From an uncultured Bacilli bacterium (GTDB lineage Bacteria; Bacillota_I; Bacilli_A; RF39; UBA660): DNA of 64,000 bases. Shown piece by piece: positions 25,654 through 34,669 of this stretch (position 1 is its first letter; each line of letters opens with the position of its first letter). The DNA lies in contig CAKOYD010000003.1 in the NCBI GenBank assembly GCA_934130545.1, forward strand, positions 1 to 64,000, given 5' to 3'. A program made the position numbers and the translations under genes. Below the pieces are notes generated by a model, which searched no databases, was not told the DNA's origin, and saw nothing but the letters and a program-made list of their open reading frames with translations.

Positions 25654-26876
25654 TAGTTATCGCTCCTTACAAGTGGCATACTCATACATCTAGGACCGCC
25701 TCTACCACGAGAAAGTTCAGATCCATGCATTTCTAATACTTTAATACCATATCTTCTAAGAACAGCATTAGTAATATTATTTCTATCATAAACTATTACA
25801 ACTCCGGGTGCTATACATAATGTATTAGAGCCATCATTCCACTGTTCTCTTTCAGATATAATCTTATCTCCACCACCACATGGAATAAGGGTAATATCTT
25901 TATTTAAATATTTTTCAAGGATATTCTCTAGGCTATCATTAATTTCTTCAACTTTAACACCTTGAGCGATATCTTCTTTTATTTCAAATACTTGTAATGT
26001 ATCCATAATACCAGGATGGTATGTGAACTTATCATAATCTATTTGTGTAAATACTGTATCTAGGTGCATGAATGCTCTAGAGTTAGGTATATTGAAGGCA
26101 AGAATTGTATCTATTTCACAATCAGGATCTTTAAACATATTTAAGGCAATTTGTTCGATAGATTCCGGTTGTGTTCTTTGACTGACACCTATTGCTAAAG
26201 TATGTTCATTAAGTACTAAAATATCTCCACCTTCAATATGGTATGGATTATATCTATCATAATACTTAATAGTATCTTTATAATCAGGGTGATAATTAAA
26301 GATATATTCAGCATAAATAGTCTCTCTATTTCTAGTTACAGAGTACATTTTATTTAAGCTAATGCCATTTTCAATGGATGCAAACGGGTCTCTGGTAAAC
26401 ACTAAGTTAGGCATTGGATCTGCTAAGAATTTAGAGTCTTCAGTTACTTTATCTACTAAAGAGTGTTCAGTATCTCTTTCCATAGCAGCTAATTCATTAA
26501 CATTAATACCTTCCATAGTTTTAAGTACTAGTTCTTTATTGTCATGGAATTCCATTAGGAATGTAATAACCGCATCTTTATATTTAGGTGTTTTTATTCC
26601 GGCTTCGTAGACAAATTGTCTAACAAATTTTTCTCTTAGATCAGGATTTTGATCAAGTACCTCAGTCATTAAATCTTCTAGGTATACTACTTCTACTCCA
26701 TTTTCTCTAAGTATTCTGGCAAACTCGTCATGTTCTTCTTTAGCGATTTTCAAATAAGGAATATCATCAAATAATAGTCTCCCTAATGAATCTGGTGTTA
26801 AGTTTAGTAACTCATTTCCAGGTCGATGTAATAATACTTTTTTAAGTGGCATTATTTCACTTTTTACATTTATCAT
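25653..26876 (-). CDS. arcA: arginine deiminase
   Basis: 407 residues, usual length. It hydrolyses arginine to citrulline and ammonia. Guanidino-modifying fold landmarks: LVFTRDPFASIENG, HIEGGDILVL (active-site His-Glu), HLDTVFTQID, and the nucleophile cysteine in RGRGGPRCMSMP about ten residues from the end. SD GAGGAGAG lies six bases before the ATG. It follows the ABC ATPase gene by 15 bases, tying arginine import to its breakdown. Confidence 0.97.
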   Translation of the reverse strand: MINVKSEIMPLKKVLLHRPGNELLNLTPDSLGRLLFDDIPYLKIAKEEHDEFARILRENGVEVVYLEDLMTEVLDQNPDLREKFVRQFVYEAGIKTPKYKDAVITFLMEFHDNKELVLKTMEGINVNELAAMERDTEHSLVDKVTEDSKFLADPMPNLVFTRDPFASIENGISLNKMYSVTRNRETIYAEYIFNYHPDYKDTIKYYDRYNPYHIEGGDILVLNEHTLAIGVSQRTQPESIEQIALNMFKDPDCEIDTILAFNIPNSRAFMHLDTVFTQIDYDKFTYHPGIMDTLQVFEIKEDIAQGVKVEEINDSLENILEKYLNKDITLIPCGGGDKIISEREQWNDGSNTLCIAPGVVIVYDRNNITNAVLRRYGIKVLEMHGSELSRGRGGPRCMSMPLVRSDN

Positions 26877-26891
26877 TTTTTCTCTCCTCTT

Positions 26892-27605
26892 CTACTTTAT
26901 ATTTGATAAAAATAATTTAACTGTCTCATTATCTGATTTCATTATCTCATCATAAGTACCGGTTAAAATTATTTTACCCTCATCCATAAAGGCAATTTTT
27001 GTAGCGACTTTTTTAACAAAACTAACTTCGTGAGTTACTACAATCATTGTCATTCCTTCATCAGCAAGTTCAATCATTAAGTCTTGAACTTCTTTTACCA
27101 TTTCCGGATCGAGTGCTGAGGTTGGCTCATCGAATAGTATCATTTCAGGCTTCATCATTAAAGTTCGAACGATAGCTACTCTTTGTTTTTGTCCTCCTGA
27201 TAAACTACTTGGATATACTAGAGCTTTGTCGGCTAAGTCTATCCTTTTAAGATATTCCATAGCTTTCTTTTGAGCCTCTTTCTCACTATATATACCTAAC
27301 TTTATCGGAGCTAATATAATGTTATCCATAACTGTTAAATTATTAAATAAATTAAAGTTTTGAAATACCATTCCAATCTTTTGTCTATATAAAAATATAT
27401 TATTATCATTTAGTTCATGATTATCTAAATATATCTTACCACTATCAGGCTTTGCTAAGTAATTAATGCATCTAAGGAAGGTACTCTTTCCGGAACCAGA
27501 AGGTCCGATAATAACAACTCTATCCCCTTTATTAACTTCTAGACTTATATTCTTAAGTACTTTAAGTTTACCAAAACTTTTACTAATATTCTCTACTTTA
27601 AGCAT
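26892..27605 (-). CDS. amino-acid ABC transporter ATPase
   Basis: 237 residues from ATG codon 7 of the longest reading; codon 1 overlaps the SD AAAGGAAG. All ATPase motifs are present: Walker A GPSGSGKST, Q-loop MVFQNFNLFNN, signature LSGGQKQR, Walker B ILFDEPTSALDP, H-loop VVTHE. The family is the polar amino acid GlnQ/ArtM/HisP type. It overlaps the permease by eight bases. Operon context with arcA-arcB-arcC suggests arginine as substrate; this is inference. Confidence 0.92.
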   Translation of the reverse strand: MLKVENISKSFGKLKVLKNISLEVNKGDRVVIIGPSGSGKSTFLRCINYLAKPDSGKIYLDNHELNDNNIFLYRQKIGMVFQNFNLFNNLTVMDNIILAPIKLGIYSEKEAQKKAMEYLKRIDLADKALVYPSSLSGGQKQRVAIVRTLMMKPEMILFDEPTSALDPEMVKEVQDLMIELADEGMTMIVVTHEVSFVKKVATKIAFMDEGKIILTGTYDEIMKSDNETVKLFLSNIK

Positions 27606-28281
27606 TATTAATCTTCCTTTCAAATATCTTTAATAATTTAGTTAGTATGCCTGTAATAGATAAATATATTAAAGCTGTTATTATTAAAGGAAAGAAATAA
27701 TTATATGTCCCGGATGCAATAATGTCTGAGGCTTTAGTAAGTTCCGTAATACCAATATATCCAGCTACTGATGTTTCTTTAATAAGAGTAATAAACTCAT
27801 TTCCTAAAGCTGGTAATATATTCTTAATGGCTTGAGGTAATATAACATATTTCATTGTTTGGTTATAATTAAGTCCTAGACTAAAGCCGGCTTCCATTTG
27901 ACCAATATCTACTGAATTAATTCCAGCGCGCATAATTTCTGATACATAGGCACCAGAATTAATACCAAAAGATAATATTCCTACTAAAACTAAATCGATA
28001 TTAACACTCTTAAATATTACATAATAAATAATCATTAATTGCACTAAAGCTGGTGTTCCCCTGATGATGGTTACATACAAATTGGCTATATAATTAGCTA
28101 TTTTACCTTTACCTGTTTTATCATACTTATCACGAATAAAAGCTACTAATAGACCAATAGCCATGCCTAGTATTATAGCTCCTATGGCAATAAGAATAGT
28201 ATTTTTAAGGCCTTCTAGTATATACATATATCTTTTATCGTATATTACACTCTTATAAAAATCATTAATTATCTTTTCCAT
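27598..28281 (-). CDS. amino-acid ABC transporter permease
   Basis: 227 residues, HisM/GlnP family. About five membrane helices; the ATPase-contacting EAA-type loop is YVSEIMRAGINSVDIGQMEAGFSLGLNYNQTMKYV, ending with LPQAIKNILPALGNEFITLIKETS. A single permease gene implies a homodimer. SD AGGGGGAT. Lies eleven bases after the binding-protein gene and overlaps the ATPase gene. Confidence 0.9.
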   Translation of the reverse strand: MEKIINDFYKSVIYDKRYMYILEGLKNTILIAIGAIILGMAIGLLVAFIRDKYDKTGKGKIANYIANLYVTIIRGTPALVQLMIIYYVIFKSVNIDLVLVGILSFGINSGAYVSEIMRAGINSVDIGQMEAGFSLGLNYNQTMKYVILPQAIKNILPALGNEFITLIKETSVAGYIGITELTKASDIIASGTYNYFFPLIITALIYLSITGILTKLLKIFERKINNA

Positions 28282-28292
28282 ATATCCCCCTA

Positions 28293-29009
28293 CTACTTAG
28301 AATGGTTAATAATATATTCTTCTATCTTTCCTTCACTTTGTAATTTTTCTAGTACCGTATTTATGCTATTAAGAAGATCAGTATTTCCTTTTTTAACAGC
28401 AATTCCATAACTATCACTAAATAAGTATCCAGGTAATAATTTTAATCCTTCGTTTGCTTTTATTATTTCTTGAGCAGGTAGATTATCCATAATAATTAAA
28501 TCAACTTTGCTGGCTTTAAGATCCTCTACCATTGTTAGATATTTCTTTTGTCTAACTATTTTGGAATTTTTATAAGTCTTTGTAGCATAGCTATCCGCAA
28601 CATTACCAAGTTGAACAGCAATCTTTTTGCCATCTATTTCATTCATTGTGATATTACTATCTTTTCTTACTATAACTACTTGATTAGATGTTATATATTC
28701 TATAGAAAAGTCTACTTCTTGCAGTCTTTCAGGAGTGATACTCATTCCAGCGGCGGCGAAATCAGCTTTACCACTATTAAGTTCATTAATAATTGAATCA
28801 AAGGCAATATCTTTAACTACTAATTCTTTGCCTATATAATTAGCTATTTCATTTGCTATATCAATATCTACTCCGACTACCTTACCATTCTCATAATACT
28901 CATAAGGTGCAAAACCAGCTTCCGTTACTAAAATTAATTGATTCTCATTTCTAGAGCATCCTGTTAAAAATACTAACCCCAATATTATTCCTATTAACCA
29001 TTTCCTCAT
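28293..29009 (-). CDS. amino-acid ABC transporter substrate-binding lipoprotein
   Basis: 238 residues from the ATG at 29007-29009; the TTG one codon earlier is less likely. Signal peptide with lipobox LTGC (cysteine at 18), so it is anchored outside the membrane. SBP_bac_3 pattern: EAGFAPYEYYENGKVVGVDIDIANEIA, then SGKADFAAAGMSITPER, and GIAVKKGNTDLLNSINTVL. Preceded by GGAGGAGGAG. First gene of the arginine operon, with its own promoter. Confidence 0.9.
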   Translation of the reverse strand: MRKWLIGIILGLVFLTGCSRNENQLILVTEAGFAPYEYYENGKVVGVDIDIANEIANYIGKELVVKDIAFDSIINELNSGKADFAAAGMSITPERLQEVDFSIEYITSNQVVIVRKDSNITMNEIDGKKIAVQLGNVADSYATKTYKNSKIVRQKKYLTMVEDLKASKVDLIIMDNLPAQEIIKANEGLKLLPGYLFSDSYGIAVKKGNTDLLNSINTVLEKLQSEGKIEEYIINHSK

Positions 29010-29053
29010 CAATACTCCTCCTCCAACATATCTAGTGTCCTCTACTGTAATTA

Positions 29054-29082
29054 ATTATATCAAATAATATTTTCTTTGTCTA
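29054..29082 (-). promoter_or_regulatory. promoter of the arginine uptake/catabolism operon
   Basis: Minus strand -35 TAGACA (complement of 29077-29082), 17-base spacer, -10 TATAAT (complement of 29054-29059). It is a near-consensus promoter. No obvious ArgR box was picked out by eye. Confidence 0.75.
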
Positions 29083-29103
29083 TAAATGGACCACTTTTTG
29101 TAG

Positions 29104-29144
29104 AATAAAAAGAGCTTACCCTCTAAATGGAAGGATTGCTCTTT
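29104..29144 (-). terminator. terminator after the MacB-like exporter gene
   Basis: Minus strand AAAGAGC / GCTCTTT with a 22-base loop, then TTATT. Starts just after the stop codon at 29147. Confidence 0.65.
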
Positions 29145-29146
29145 AG

Positions 29147-31267
29147 TTAATTAATCTTCTTACTGTAAATACTAATAGGTATAATACCTCCTAACTTAGT
29201 AATTAATAGTGAGGTAATTAATGATACTAAAATAATATTAATATTTAAGTTAATTATCTTCTCTATTCCTATTAAGTTATAGATAATAGTATTAATTGGA
29301 TTACTAATTAAATAGACAGAGATTAGACCTATAAACATAGATATAAGACCAATAATAAAATTTTCAGAAGAAAATATCTTTTTAACATCACGTCTTCTAA
29401 CTCCTAGTGTTCTTAATAGAATTATTTCTTTTTCTCTTTCTAATGTTGATATATAGGTAATAACCATCATCATAATTATTGATATAACTATGGATAGAAT
29501 ACTAAAGAACATTAAGATGATAGTTAAGATATTAACGAAGTCAACAACAGTATCAATAACATATTTACTAGCGTCTTCATAGATAATATCTTGATAGTTA
29601 TCTAATTTATTAATTATTATATCTTTATTATCTTTACTGCTTGGATATATATAGATACCATTAATGTAATTACCATAACCTAATCTACTAAGAAGTATTT
29701 CTTTATCTTCTTCAGTTAAGATAGTATTATCAAGAAGACTATAATTAACTAGGCATTGTTTTTTAACAATATCACTAGTACTATTTTTAGAGATAATATA
29801 TTTTACTAAGTCATTACTATATAATATATAACTACTATCTGTTAACATATTATCTTCTTTAGGTTTAATGATACCTACTATTTTTAAATATTCAGAACTA
29901 CTATTATAGATATCAGAATAGTTATTGTTAATATAATACATATTATTATAGTTAAGGTAATAACTATTATTGAGTATTAATTTAAACTCTTTATTAAGAA
30001 TATTATCATAATCTAAGTTACCATTAAATATTTTAGAAATAGTACTACTAACTTGGTTATTTTTATCAATAAGTAATACTAGTTCATTATAGTTATTAGG
30101 TAACCTACCATAGACTATATCATAATTATTATTAATTATTTTAGTGCTTGGTATAAAGTTAATGGTAGTATGATCTAGATAGTTATAATCATTAGACATA
30201 ATATTAATATCTACTAGTTTATCATAATAAATACCATTAGTATAAGTATTAAGACTATTTATAGTATCAAGAAAAGTATTATTAAATATATTAGTATGAA
30301 TACTATCTTCTTTCTTAGTTATATTGTCGTGATAGGTACTAGAAGATTCTTTGAAGGTGTCATGTAAAGTTACAATTGGACTACTAACTAATACTTTATC
30401 TTCTAATATTTTTATTTCTTTTAAGGTGTTTTGTGATACTGATAGAACTAAGCATAAAGATATAATAGATATTGAACATGCTAAAGATATTAGAATAGTT
30501 CTAATCTTTTTTGACCATAAATTATTTAAAGATAGTTTAATAGCGTTCCTAAAACTAAGATGAGGTTTAATTATTTTATTAACTTTATAATCAGTGTGAT
30601 ATCTATTAATAGTTTCATCTCTTACTACTTTACCATCACTTAATCTTATAATACGATTAGAATATCTTTTAGCTAAATATTCATTATGACTTACAGCAAT
30701 AACTAAAATATTTTTTGATAATTCTTTTAAGATATCCATAACAATAATACTATTCTTACTATCAAGGGCTCCGGTGGGTTCGTCCGCTAAAACGATTAAG
30801 GGATTTTTGATAATGGCACGAGCAATGGCTACTCTCTGTTTTTCGCCACCGGATAAAGTACTTACTTTTTTATGAGCTAAGTCTTCAATATGTAATAGTT
30901 TTAACTTACTATATACCCTCCTCTTTTTTTCACGCTTGGACATTTTAATTATATTTAGTGGCATAACAACATTATCATATACTGTTAAATTATCTATTAA
31001 ATAATAGTCTTGATAGATATAACTAATATAATTACTACGATAATTATCATATTCTTTTTCACTATAAGTATTTAAATTACGATTAAGTATTTCAACACTA
31101 CCTTTATCATATTTAATTAGACCTCCTATTACTTTGAGTAAAGTAGATTTACCACTACCAGAAGTACCTAATATAGTGATAAATCCCGGAGTAGAAAACT
31201 CTAAATTAATATCTTTTAAAACTAAGTTCTTACCATAAGACTTAGTTATATTAATTAATTTTAACAT
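29147..31267 (-). CDS. MacB/FtsX-type ABC transporter, ATPase fused to permease
   Basis: 706 residues. The ATPase domain (1-225) has Walker A GTSGSGKST, signature LSGGEKQR, Walker B VLADEPTGALDS and H-loop VSHNE. A helix near 255-275, a long extracytoplasmic Asn/Ser-rich region (about 290-570) and three C-terminal helices with the FtsX motif (ISTLEREKEIILLRTLGVRRRDVKKIF) complete a single-chain MacB-like unit. Such proteins export peptides, lipoproteins or antimicrobials, or protect against them; the substrate is unknown. SD GGAGAAAGGAA. Confidence 0.85.
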   Translation of the reverse strand: MLKLINITKSYGKNLVLKDINLEFSTPGFITILGTSGSGKSTLLKVIGGLIKYDKGSVEILNRNLNTYSEKEYDNYRSNYISYIYQDYYLIDNLTVYDNVVMPLNIIKMSKREKKRRVYSKLKLLHIEDLAHKKVSTLSGGEKQRVAIARAIIKNPLIVLADEPTGALDSKNSIIVMDILKELSKNILVIAVSHNEYLAKRYSNRIIRLSDGKVVRDETINRYHTDYKVNKIIKPHLSFRNAIKLSLNNLWSKKIRTILISLACSISIISLCLVLSVSQNTLKEIKILEDKVLVSSPIVTLHDTFKESSSTYHDNITKKEDSIHTNIFNNTFLDTINSLNTYTNGIYYDKLVDINIMSNDYNYLDHTTINFIPSTKIINNNYDIVYGRLPNNYNELVLLIDKNNQVSSTISKIFNGNLDYDNILNKEFKLILNNSYYLNYNNMYYINNNYSDIYNSSSEYLKIVGIIKPKEDNMLTDSSYILYSNDLVKYIISKNSTSDIVKKQCLVNYSLLDNTILTEEDKEILLSRLGYGNYINGIYIYPSSKDNKDIIINKLDNYQDIIYEDASKYVIDTVVDFVNILTIILMFFSILSIVISIIMMMVITYISTLEREKEIILLRTLGVRRRDVKKIFSSENFIIGLISMFIGLISVYLISNPINTIIYNLIGIEKIINLNINIILVSLITSLLITKLGGIIPISIYSKKIN

Positions 31268-31600
31268 TATTTCCTTTCTCCATATAAACAGTTAGATATT
31301 ATAACTATATCACACTATTATTATAAATAATTAGAAATTAATTTATAGATAACGAAAATAGTGTTTGATAGTTCAAATATTAGATACTTGATTATTAATT
31401 TGAATTAATGATTATTGGATAAAAAATATTTTTAGTGAATGGCTAGATGAAAAGCAATTCTCAAAAAACGAGAATTGCAAACTTCGATAAACCTCGTTAA
31501 TAGTGAATATCATAAAATATTATTACGTAAAAGAAATTACAAAAATAATATAATATACCACAACTCAATAATATCTTGAATAAAGAATCGAATAATTAAG
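31268..31600. other. non-coding stretch upstream of the rhuM region
   Basis: No convincing ORF on either strand. It holds the minus-strand promoter area of the MacB-like gene, one strong inverted repeat (31454-31478), and then AT-rich sequence leading into decayed rhuM fragments. Confidence 0.5.
31451..31478 (-). terminator. strong hairpin, possible terminator
   Basis: GCAATTCTC (31454-31462) and GAGAATTGC (31470-31478) are a perfect nine-base inverted repeat around AAAAAAC. On the minus strand TTTT follows. No gene clearly ends here, so it may be a leftover terminator of a lost gene. Confidence 0.4.
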
Positions 31601-32005
31601 TTGTCGCAAAATTTGCGGCAACTGCTAAATAAAATCAAATTACTATACCCTAAAATGAAATTATAATATTTGAAAATCAGAATGTAAAACTCGAAGTGAA
31701 TATGAAAGATGAAACAGTATGACTTACACAAGAACAAATGGGATTATTATTTGGTAAATCCAAATCAACAATTAATAAACATATAAAAAATATACACAAA
31801 GATGAAGAATTATTAGAATATGATACTATGAGAAAATTCGGAATTTCCGAATTTAGTGATAAACCAACAAACTATTATAATCTTGATATGATAATTAGTG
31901 CTGGCTATAGAGTTAAAAGTCAAAAGTGTGTTGTCTTTAGAAAAAGTGGTTATTGCAAAATTTGCGACAACCACTAGGCAAAATCAAACTACTATACCCT
32001 AAAAT
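31601..32005 (+). pseudogene. decayed RhuM N-terminal fragments
   Basis: 31654-31945 encodes, without a start codon, NEIIIFENQNVKLEVNMKDETV followed by TGA where the intact gene has TGG, then LTQEQMGLLFGKSKSTINKHIKN and YYNLDMIISAGYRVKS, matching the first third of the rhuM-fic gene at 32083. It is broken off at FRK. Flanking it are two copies of a 56-base segment (31601-31656 and 31950-32005) that encode the VVAKFATT part in another frame; they differ at nine positions, all transitions. These are remnants of at least two partial duplications of the gene's 5' end. Confidence 0.75.
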
Positions 32006-32082
32006 AAAATAATCAATTAATTTTTGAAGAAAAAGAAGAAAAATGGCTATTACTCTCGGAATATTATAATTGAGGGATGTAA

Positions 32083-33021
32083 ATGAAAAATGAAATTATA
32101 ATATTTGAAAACCAAAATGTAAAACTTGAAGTAAATATGAAAGATGAAACAGTGTGGTTATCATTAGATCAAATGGCTAAATTGTTTTGCAGAGATAAAT
32201 CTGTCGTATCTAGACACATTAGGAATGCTATAAACGAAGAATTAAATAATTCAGTTGTTGCAAATTTTGCAACAACTGCAAATGATGATAAAACTTATCA
32301 AGTAAAATATTATAATCTAGATGTAATTATCAGTGTTGGCTATCGTGTTAAAAGTCAAAATGGTGTTATCTTTAGGAAATGGGCAACTAAGGTTTTAAAA
32401 GACTATATGATTAAAGGTTATGCAATTAATCAAAAGAGATTGGAATATTTAGAGAAAACAGTTATGTTAATTGATATAGCTAGTAGAATCAATACTGAAA
32501 TACAAGGTACTGAAGCACAAGAGATAATTAAAGTAATAAATAATTATTCTAAAGCCCTAAGACTACTTGATGATTATGATTATAAGAGATTATCTAAACC
32601 ACGAGGTACTATGAATGATAAAAAAATAACATATAGAGAATGTATAAATGTAATTAATAAATTAAGATTTAACAATATTAGTACTCTATTTGCTCTTGAG
32701 AGAAAAGAAGGCTTAAAATCAATAATTAATAATCTATATCAAACATTTGATGGTAAGGAGTTATACCCCACTATAGAAGAAAAGGCTGCTAATTTTTTAT
32801 ACTTGATAACTAAAAATCATGTTTTTATTGATGGTAATAAAAGAATTGCAGCAACATTATTTATTTACTTTTTAGAATACTATAATACTTTATATAGAGA
32901 AAATAAACAAATTATTGATAATAATACTTTAGTAGCAATTACTTTGCTAGTAGCACAGTCTAATCCTAAAGAGAAAGACATATTAATTGATTTAATAATG
33001 AATTTTTTAAATGACAACTAA
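32083..33021 (+). CDS. RhuM-family protein with C-terminal Fic/Doc domain
   Basis: 312 residues. N-terminal RhuM domain (about 1-110) with the recurrent VWLSLDQMAKLF, DKSVVSRHIRNA, SVVANFATTANDDKTYQVKYYNLDVIISVGYRV. The C-terminal half is a Fic/Doc domain with active-site loop HVFIDGNKRIA near 247-257, close to the Doc form HxFxDxNKR. Fic/Doc enzymes transfer AMP or phosphate to proteins and act as toxins or effectors. RhuM-Fic fusions are known in accessory regions, and a defence or toxin-antitoxin role is plausible but not shown. SD GAGGGATG. No antitoxin gene is recognised next to it. Confidence 0.85.
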   Translation: MKNEIIIFENQNVKLEVNMKDETVWLSLDQMAKLFCRDKSVVSRHIRNAINEELNNSVVANFATTANDDKTYQVKYYNLDVIISVGYRVKSQNGVIFRKWATKVLKDYMIKGYAINQKRLEYLEKTVMLIDIASRINTEIQGTEAQEIIKVINNYSKALRLLDDYDYKRLSKPRGTMNDKKITYRECINVINKLRFNNISTLFALERKEGLKSIINNLYQTFDGKELYPTIEEKAANFLYLITKNHVFIDGNKRIAATLFIYFLEYYNTLYRENKQIIDNNTLVAITLLVAQSNPKEKDILIDLIMNFLNDN

Positions 33022-33042
33022 AAAGAAGATACTGCTATCTTC
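33019..33042 (-). terminator. terminator overlapping the stop of the 157-residue gene
   Basis: Minus strand GAAGATA-GCAG-TATCTTC then TTTTT. The left arm contains the last codons and stop of the gene at 33035. Confidence 0.75.
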
Positions 33043-33508
33043 CTTTACCTTTATTGTTATTTTCTTGATAACTATTATACATTAAATAATCTAAATATCT
33101 ATCTTTTATTTCTTTTTTATATAATTCATTTTCTAATTTATTAACCATTAATTCTAGTTTTTTTAGAGTTAGTGAGCTATAGTTATTACCTAAATATTTT
33201 ATATATTTAGTAATGATACTTACTCTTAACTTCTCTGCTTTCATTAGATTTTCTCTAATAGATTCTCCATCAGTACCATCATCAATATTTTCAATAAACT
33301 CTAATAACATGGTAATAATATTATTTATCTTTTTCTTAATAATTTTACTACTCAAACTAGAGGATGCAAAGACAACTTTTTTTACTGATATAGCATCTTT
33401 CATTTTTGTTTTAGGAGTTATTTCATAACCGTCAATTTTATCATATTCTAAATATACTACTTCATCAGTTTCGTGATTTCTTTCAACAAAATAATTTTCT
33501 CTAGTCAT
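33035..33508 (-). CDS. unknown protein in the trmD-rimM operon
   Basis: 157 residues, soluble, largely helical and charged. An N-terminal beta-looking segment (ENYFVERNHETDEVVYLEYDKIDGYEI) is followed by helices (SSKIIKKKINNIITMLLEFIENI; LKKLELMVNKLENELYKKEIKDRYLDYLMY). No family recognised. Its start overlaps trmD by eight bases, so it is the last gene of the RNA-methyltransferase operon. A ribosome or tRNA-related role would be guilt by association only. Confidence 0.65.
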   Translation of the reverse strand: MTRENYFVERNHETDEVVYLEYDKIDGYEITPKTKMKDAISVKKVVFASSSLSSKIIKKKINNIITMLLEFIENIDDGTDGESIRENLMKAEKLRVSIITKYIKYLGNNYSSLTLKKLELMVNKLENELYKKEIKDRYLDYLMYNSYQENNNKGKGR

Positions 33509-34178
33509 CTTGATTCCTACTTTCTTGATAACTATTTTTTAAGTTAGTTAATCTTATTTGTTCTTCATGACGGTATTTATTAATATTAGCATGATGACCA
33601 CTTAGTAATACTTCAGGTACTTTCATGCCTCTAAAATCGACGGGTTTAGTATAATTAGGATAATCTAATAATTCAGTATCAAAACTTTCACTATCTAGAG
33701 AACCGTCGCTTATAACTCCAGGTACTAATCTAGTAATAGCATCACTTATCATCATAGCTGGTAATTCACCACCGGTTAAGACAAAATCACCAATACTAAC
33801 TTCTCTATCAATAATTGTTTTTATTCTTTCATCAAAGCCTTCATAATGACCGCATAGTAAGATTATGTGTGATAGTTTAGATAATTCTTTAGCCATTTTC
33901 TGATTAAAAGTTTGTCCACCGGGTGTTAGCATAATAACTTCCGTATTATCTTTACGTAAATCTTCAATAGCATTAAAGATTGGTTCACACATTAGAACCA
34001 TACCACTACCCCCACCTATTGGATAGTCATCAACTTGTTTATTCTTATACGGTGAATAATCTCTAATATTATGAATATTTATTTTAATTTTATCATTTTC
34101 AATAGCTCTTTTTATAATAGAATTATTTAAAAAACCATCAAACATACTAGGAAACAATGTTAATATATCTATAACCAT
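33501..34178 (-). CDS. trmD: tRNA (guanine-37-N1)-methyltransferase
   Basis: 225 residues, SPOUT-class enzyme that makes m1G37 using S-adenosylmethionine. Motifs: ILTLFPSMFDGF at the start, DDYPIGGGSGMVLMCEP, ILLCGHYEGFDERI and EVSIGDFVLTGGELPAMM for the trefoil-knot cofactor site, and the C-terminal SGHHANINKYRHEEQ. Its first base overlaps the rimM stop. The gene order rimM-trmD is conserved in Firmicutes. Confidence 0.97.
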   Translation of the reverse strand: MVIDILTLFPSMFDGFLNNSIIKRAIENDKIKINIHNIRDYSPYKNKQVDDYPIGGGSGMVLMCEPIFNAIEDLRKDNTEVIMLTPGGQTFNQKMAKELSKLSHIILLCGHYEGFDERIKTIIDREVSIGDFVLTGGELPAMMISDAITRLVPGVISDGSLDSESFDTELLDYPNYTKPVDFRGMKVPEVLLSGHHANINKYRHEEQIRLTNLKNSYQESRNQDD

Positions 34179-34669
34179 TACAATAACCCCCTAAGATTTT
34201 TATATATTAATTTTTTATTATTTAAATCAACACTTTCTATTAAATCAAAATTATATGGTAAGAAGTATTCTTTAGTATCATTTCTAATTACTAATACTTC
34301 ATTTTTATTATGTTTATCGATTCTTTTTACTTTACCTATAATATCATTATCAATAATAACATCTAAGTTAATTATATCTTCATCTAGATATTGGTTATCT
34401 CCTAAGATAATATCTTCTTTATTTACATATACTCTTTTACCTTTATATTTTAAAACATCATTAATATTATTTATTCCTTTAATAGTTATCATATCAAATA
34501 TTTTATGATGTCGATAACTATTAATAATTTCTGGTATTTTATCTTCGCCAATATATATTTTAAAGTTATTTTTAAATATTAAATCTTTATATTTAAAGTC
34601 AGATAATATTCTTATTTCTCCTTTTAAGCCATGAGTATTTACTATTTTTCCTATGTATATGTATTTCAT
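34178..34669 (-). CDS. rimM: ribosome maturation factor RimM
   Basis: 163 residues. IYIGKIVNTHGLKGEIRIL opens the N-terminal barrel, and the PRC-barrel half carries DEDIINLDVIIDNDIIGKV and KEYFLPYNFDLIESVDL. RimM binds ribosomal protein S19 and assists maturation of the 30S head. It overlaps the upstream RNA-methyltransferase gene by four bases and trmD by one. Confidence 0.93.
   Translation of the reverse strand: MKYIYIGKIVNTHGLKGEIRILSDFKYKDLIFKNNFKIYIGEDKIPEIINSYRHHKIFDMITIKGINNINDVLKYKGKRVYVNKEDIILGDNQYLDEDIINLDVIIDNDIIGKVKRIDKHNKNEVLVIRNDTKEYFLPYNFDLIESVDLNNKKLIYKNLRGLL

Noticed and set aside
31718..31725. TGA read as tryptophan (Mycoplasma-type code) in the RhuM fragment
   Set aside because: coaD, the unknown gene ending at 41340 and others end naturally in TGA at family-typical lengths, and tryptophan elsewhere uses TGG. 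The TGA is better explained as pseudogene decay.
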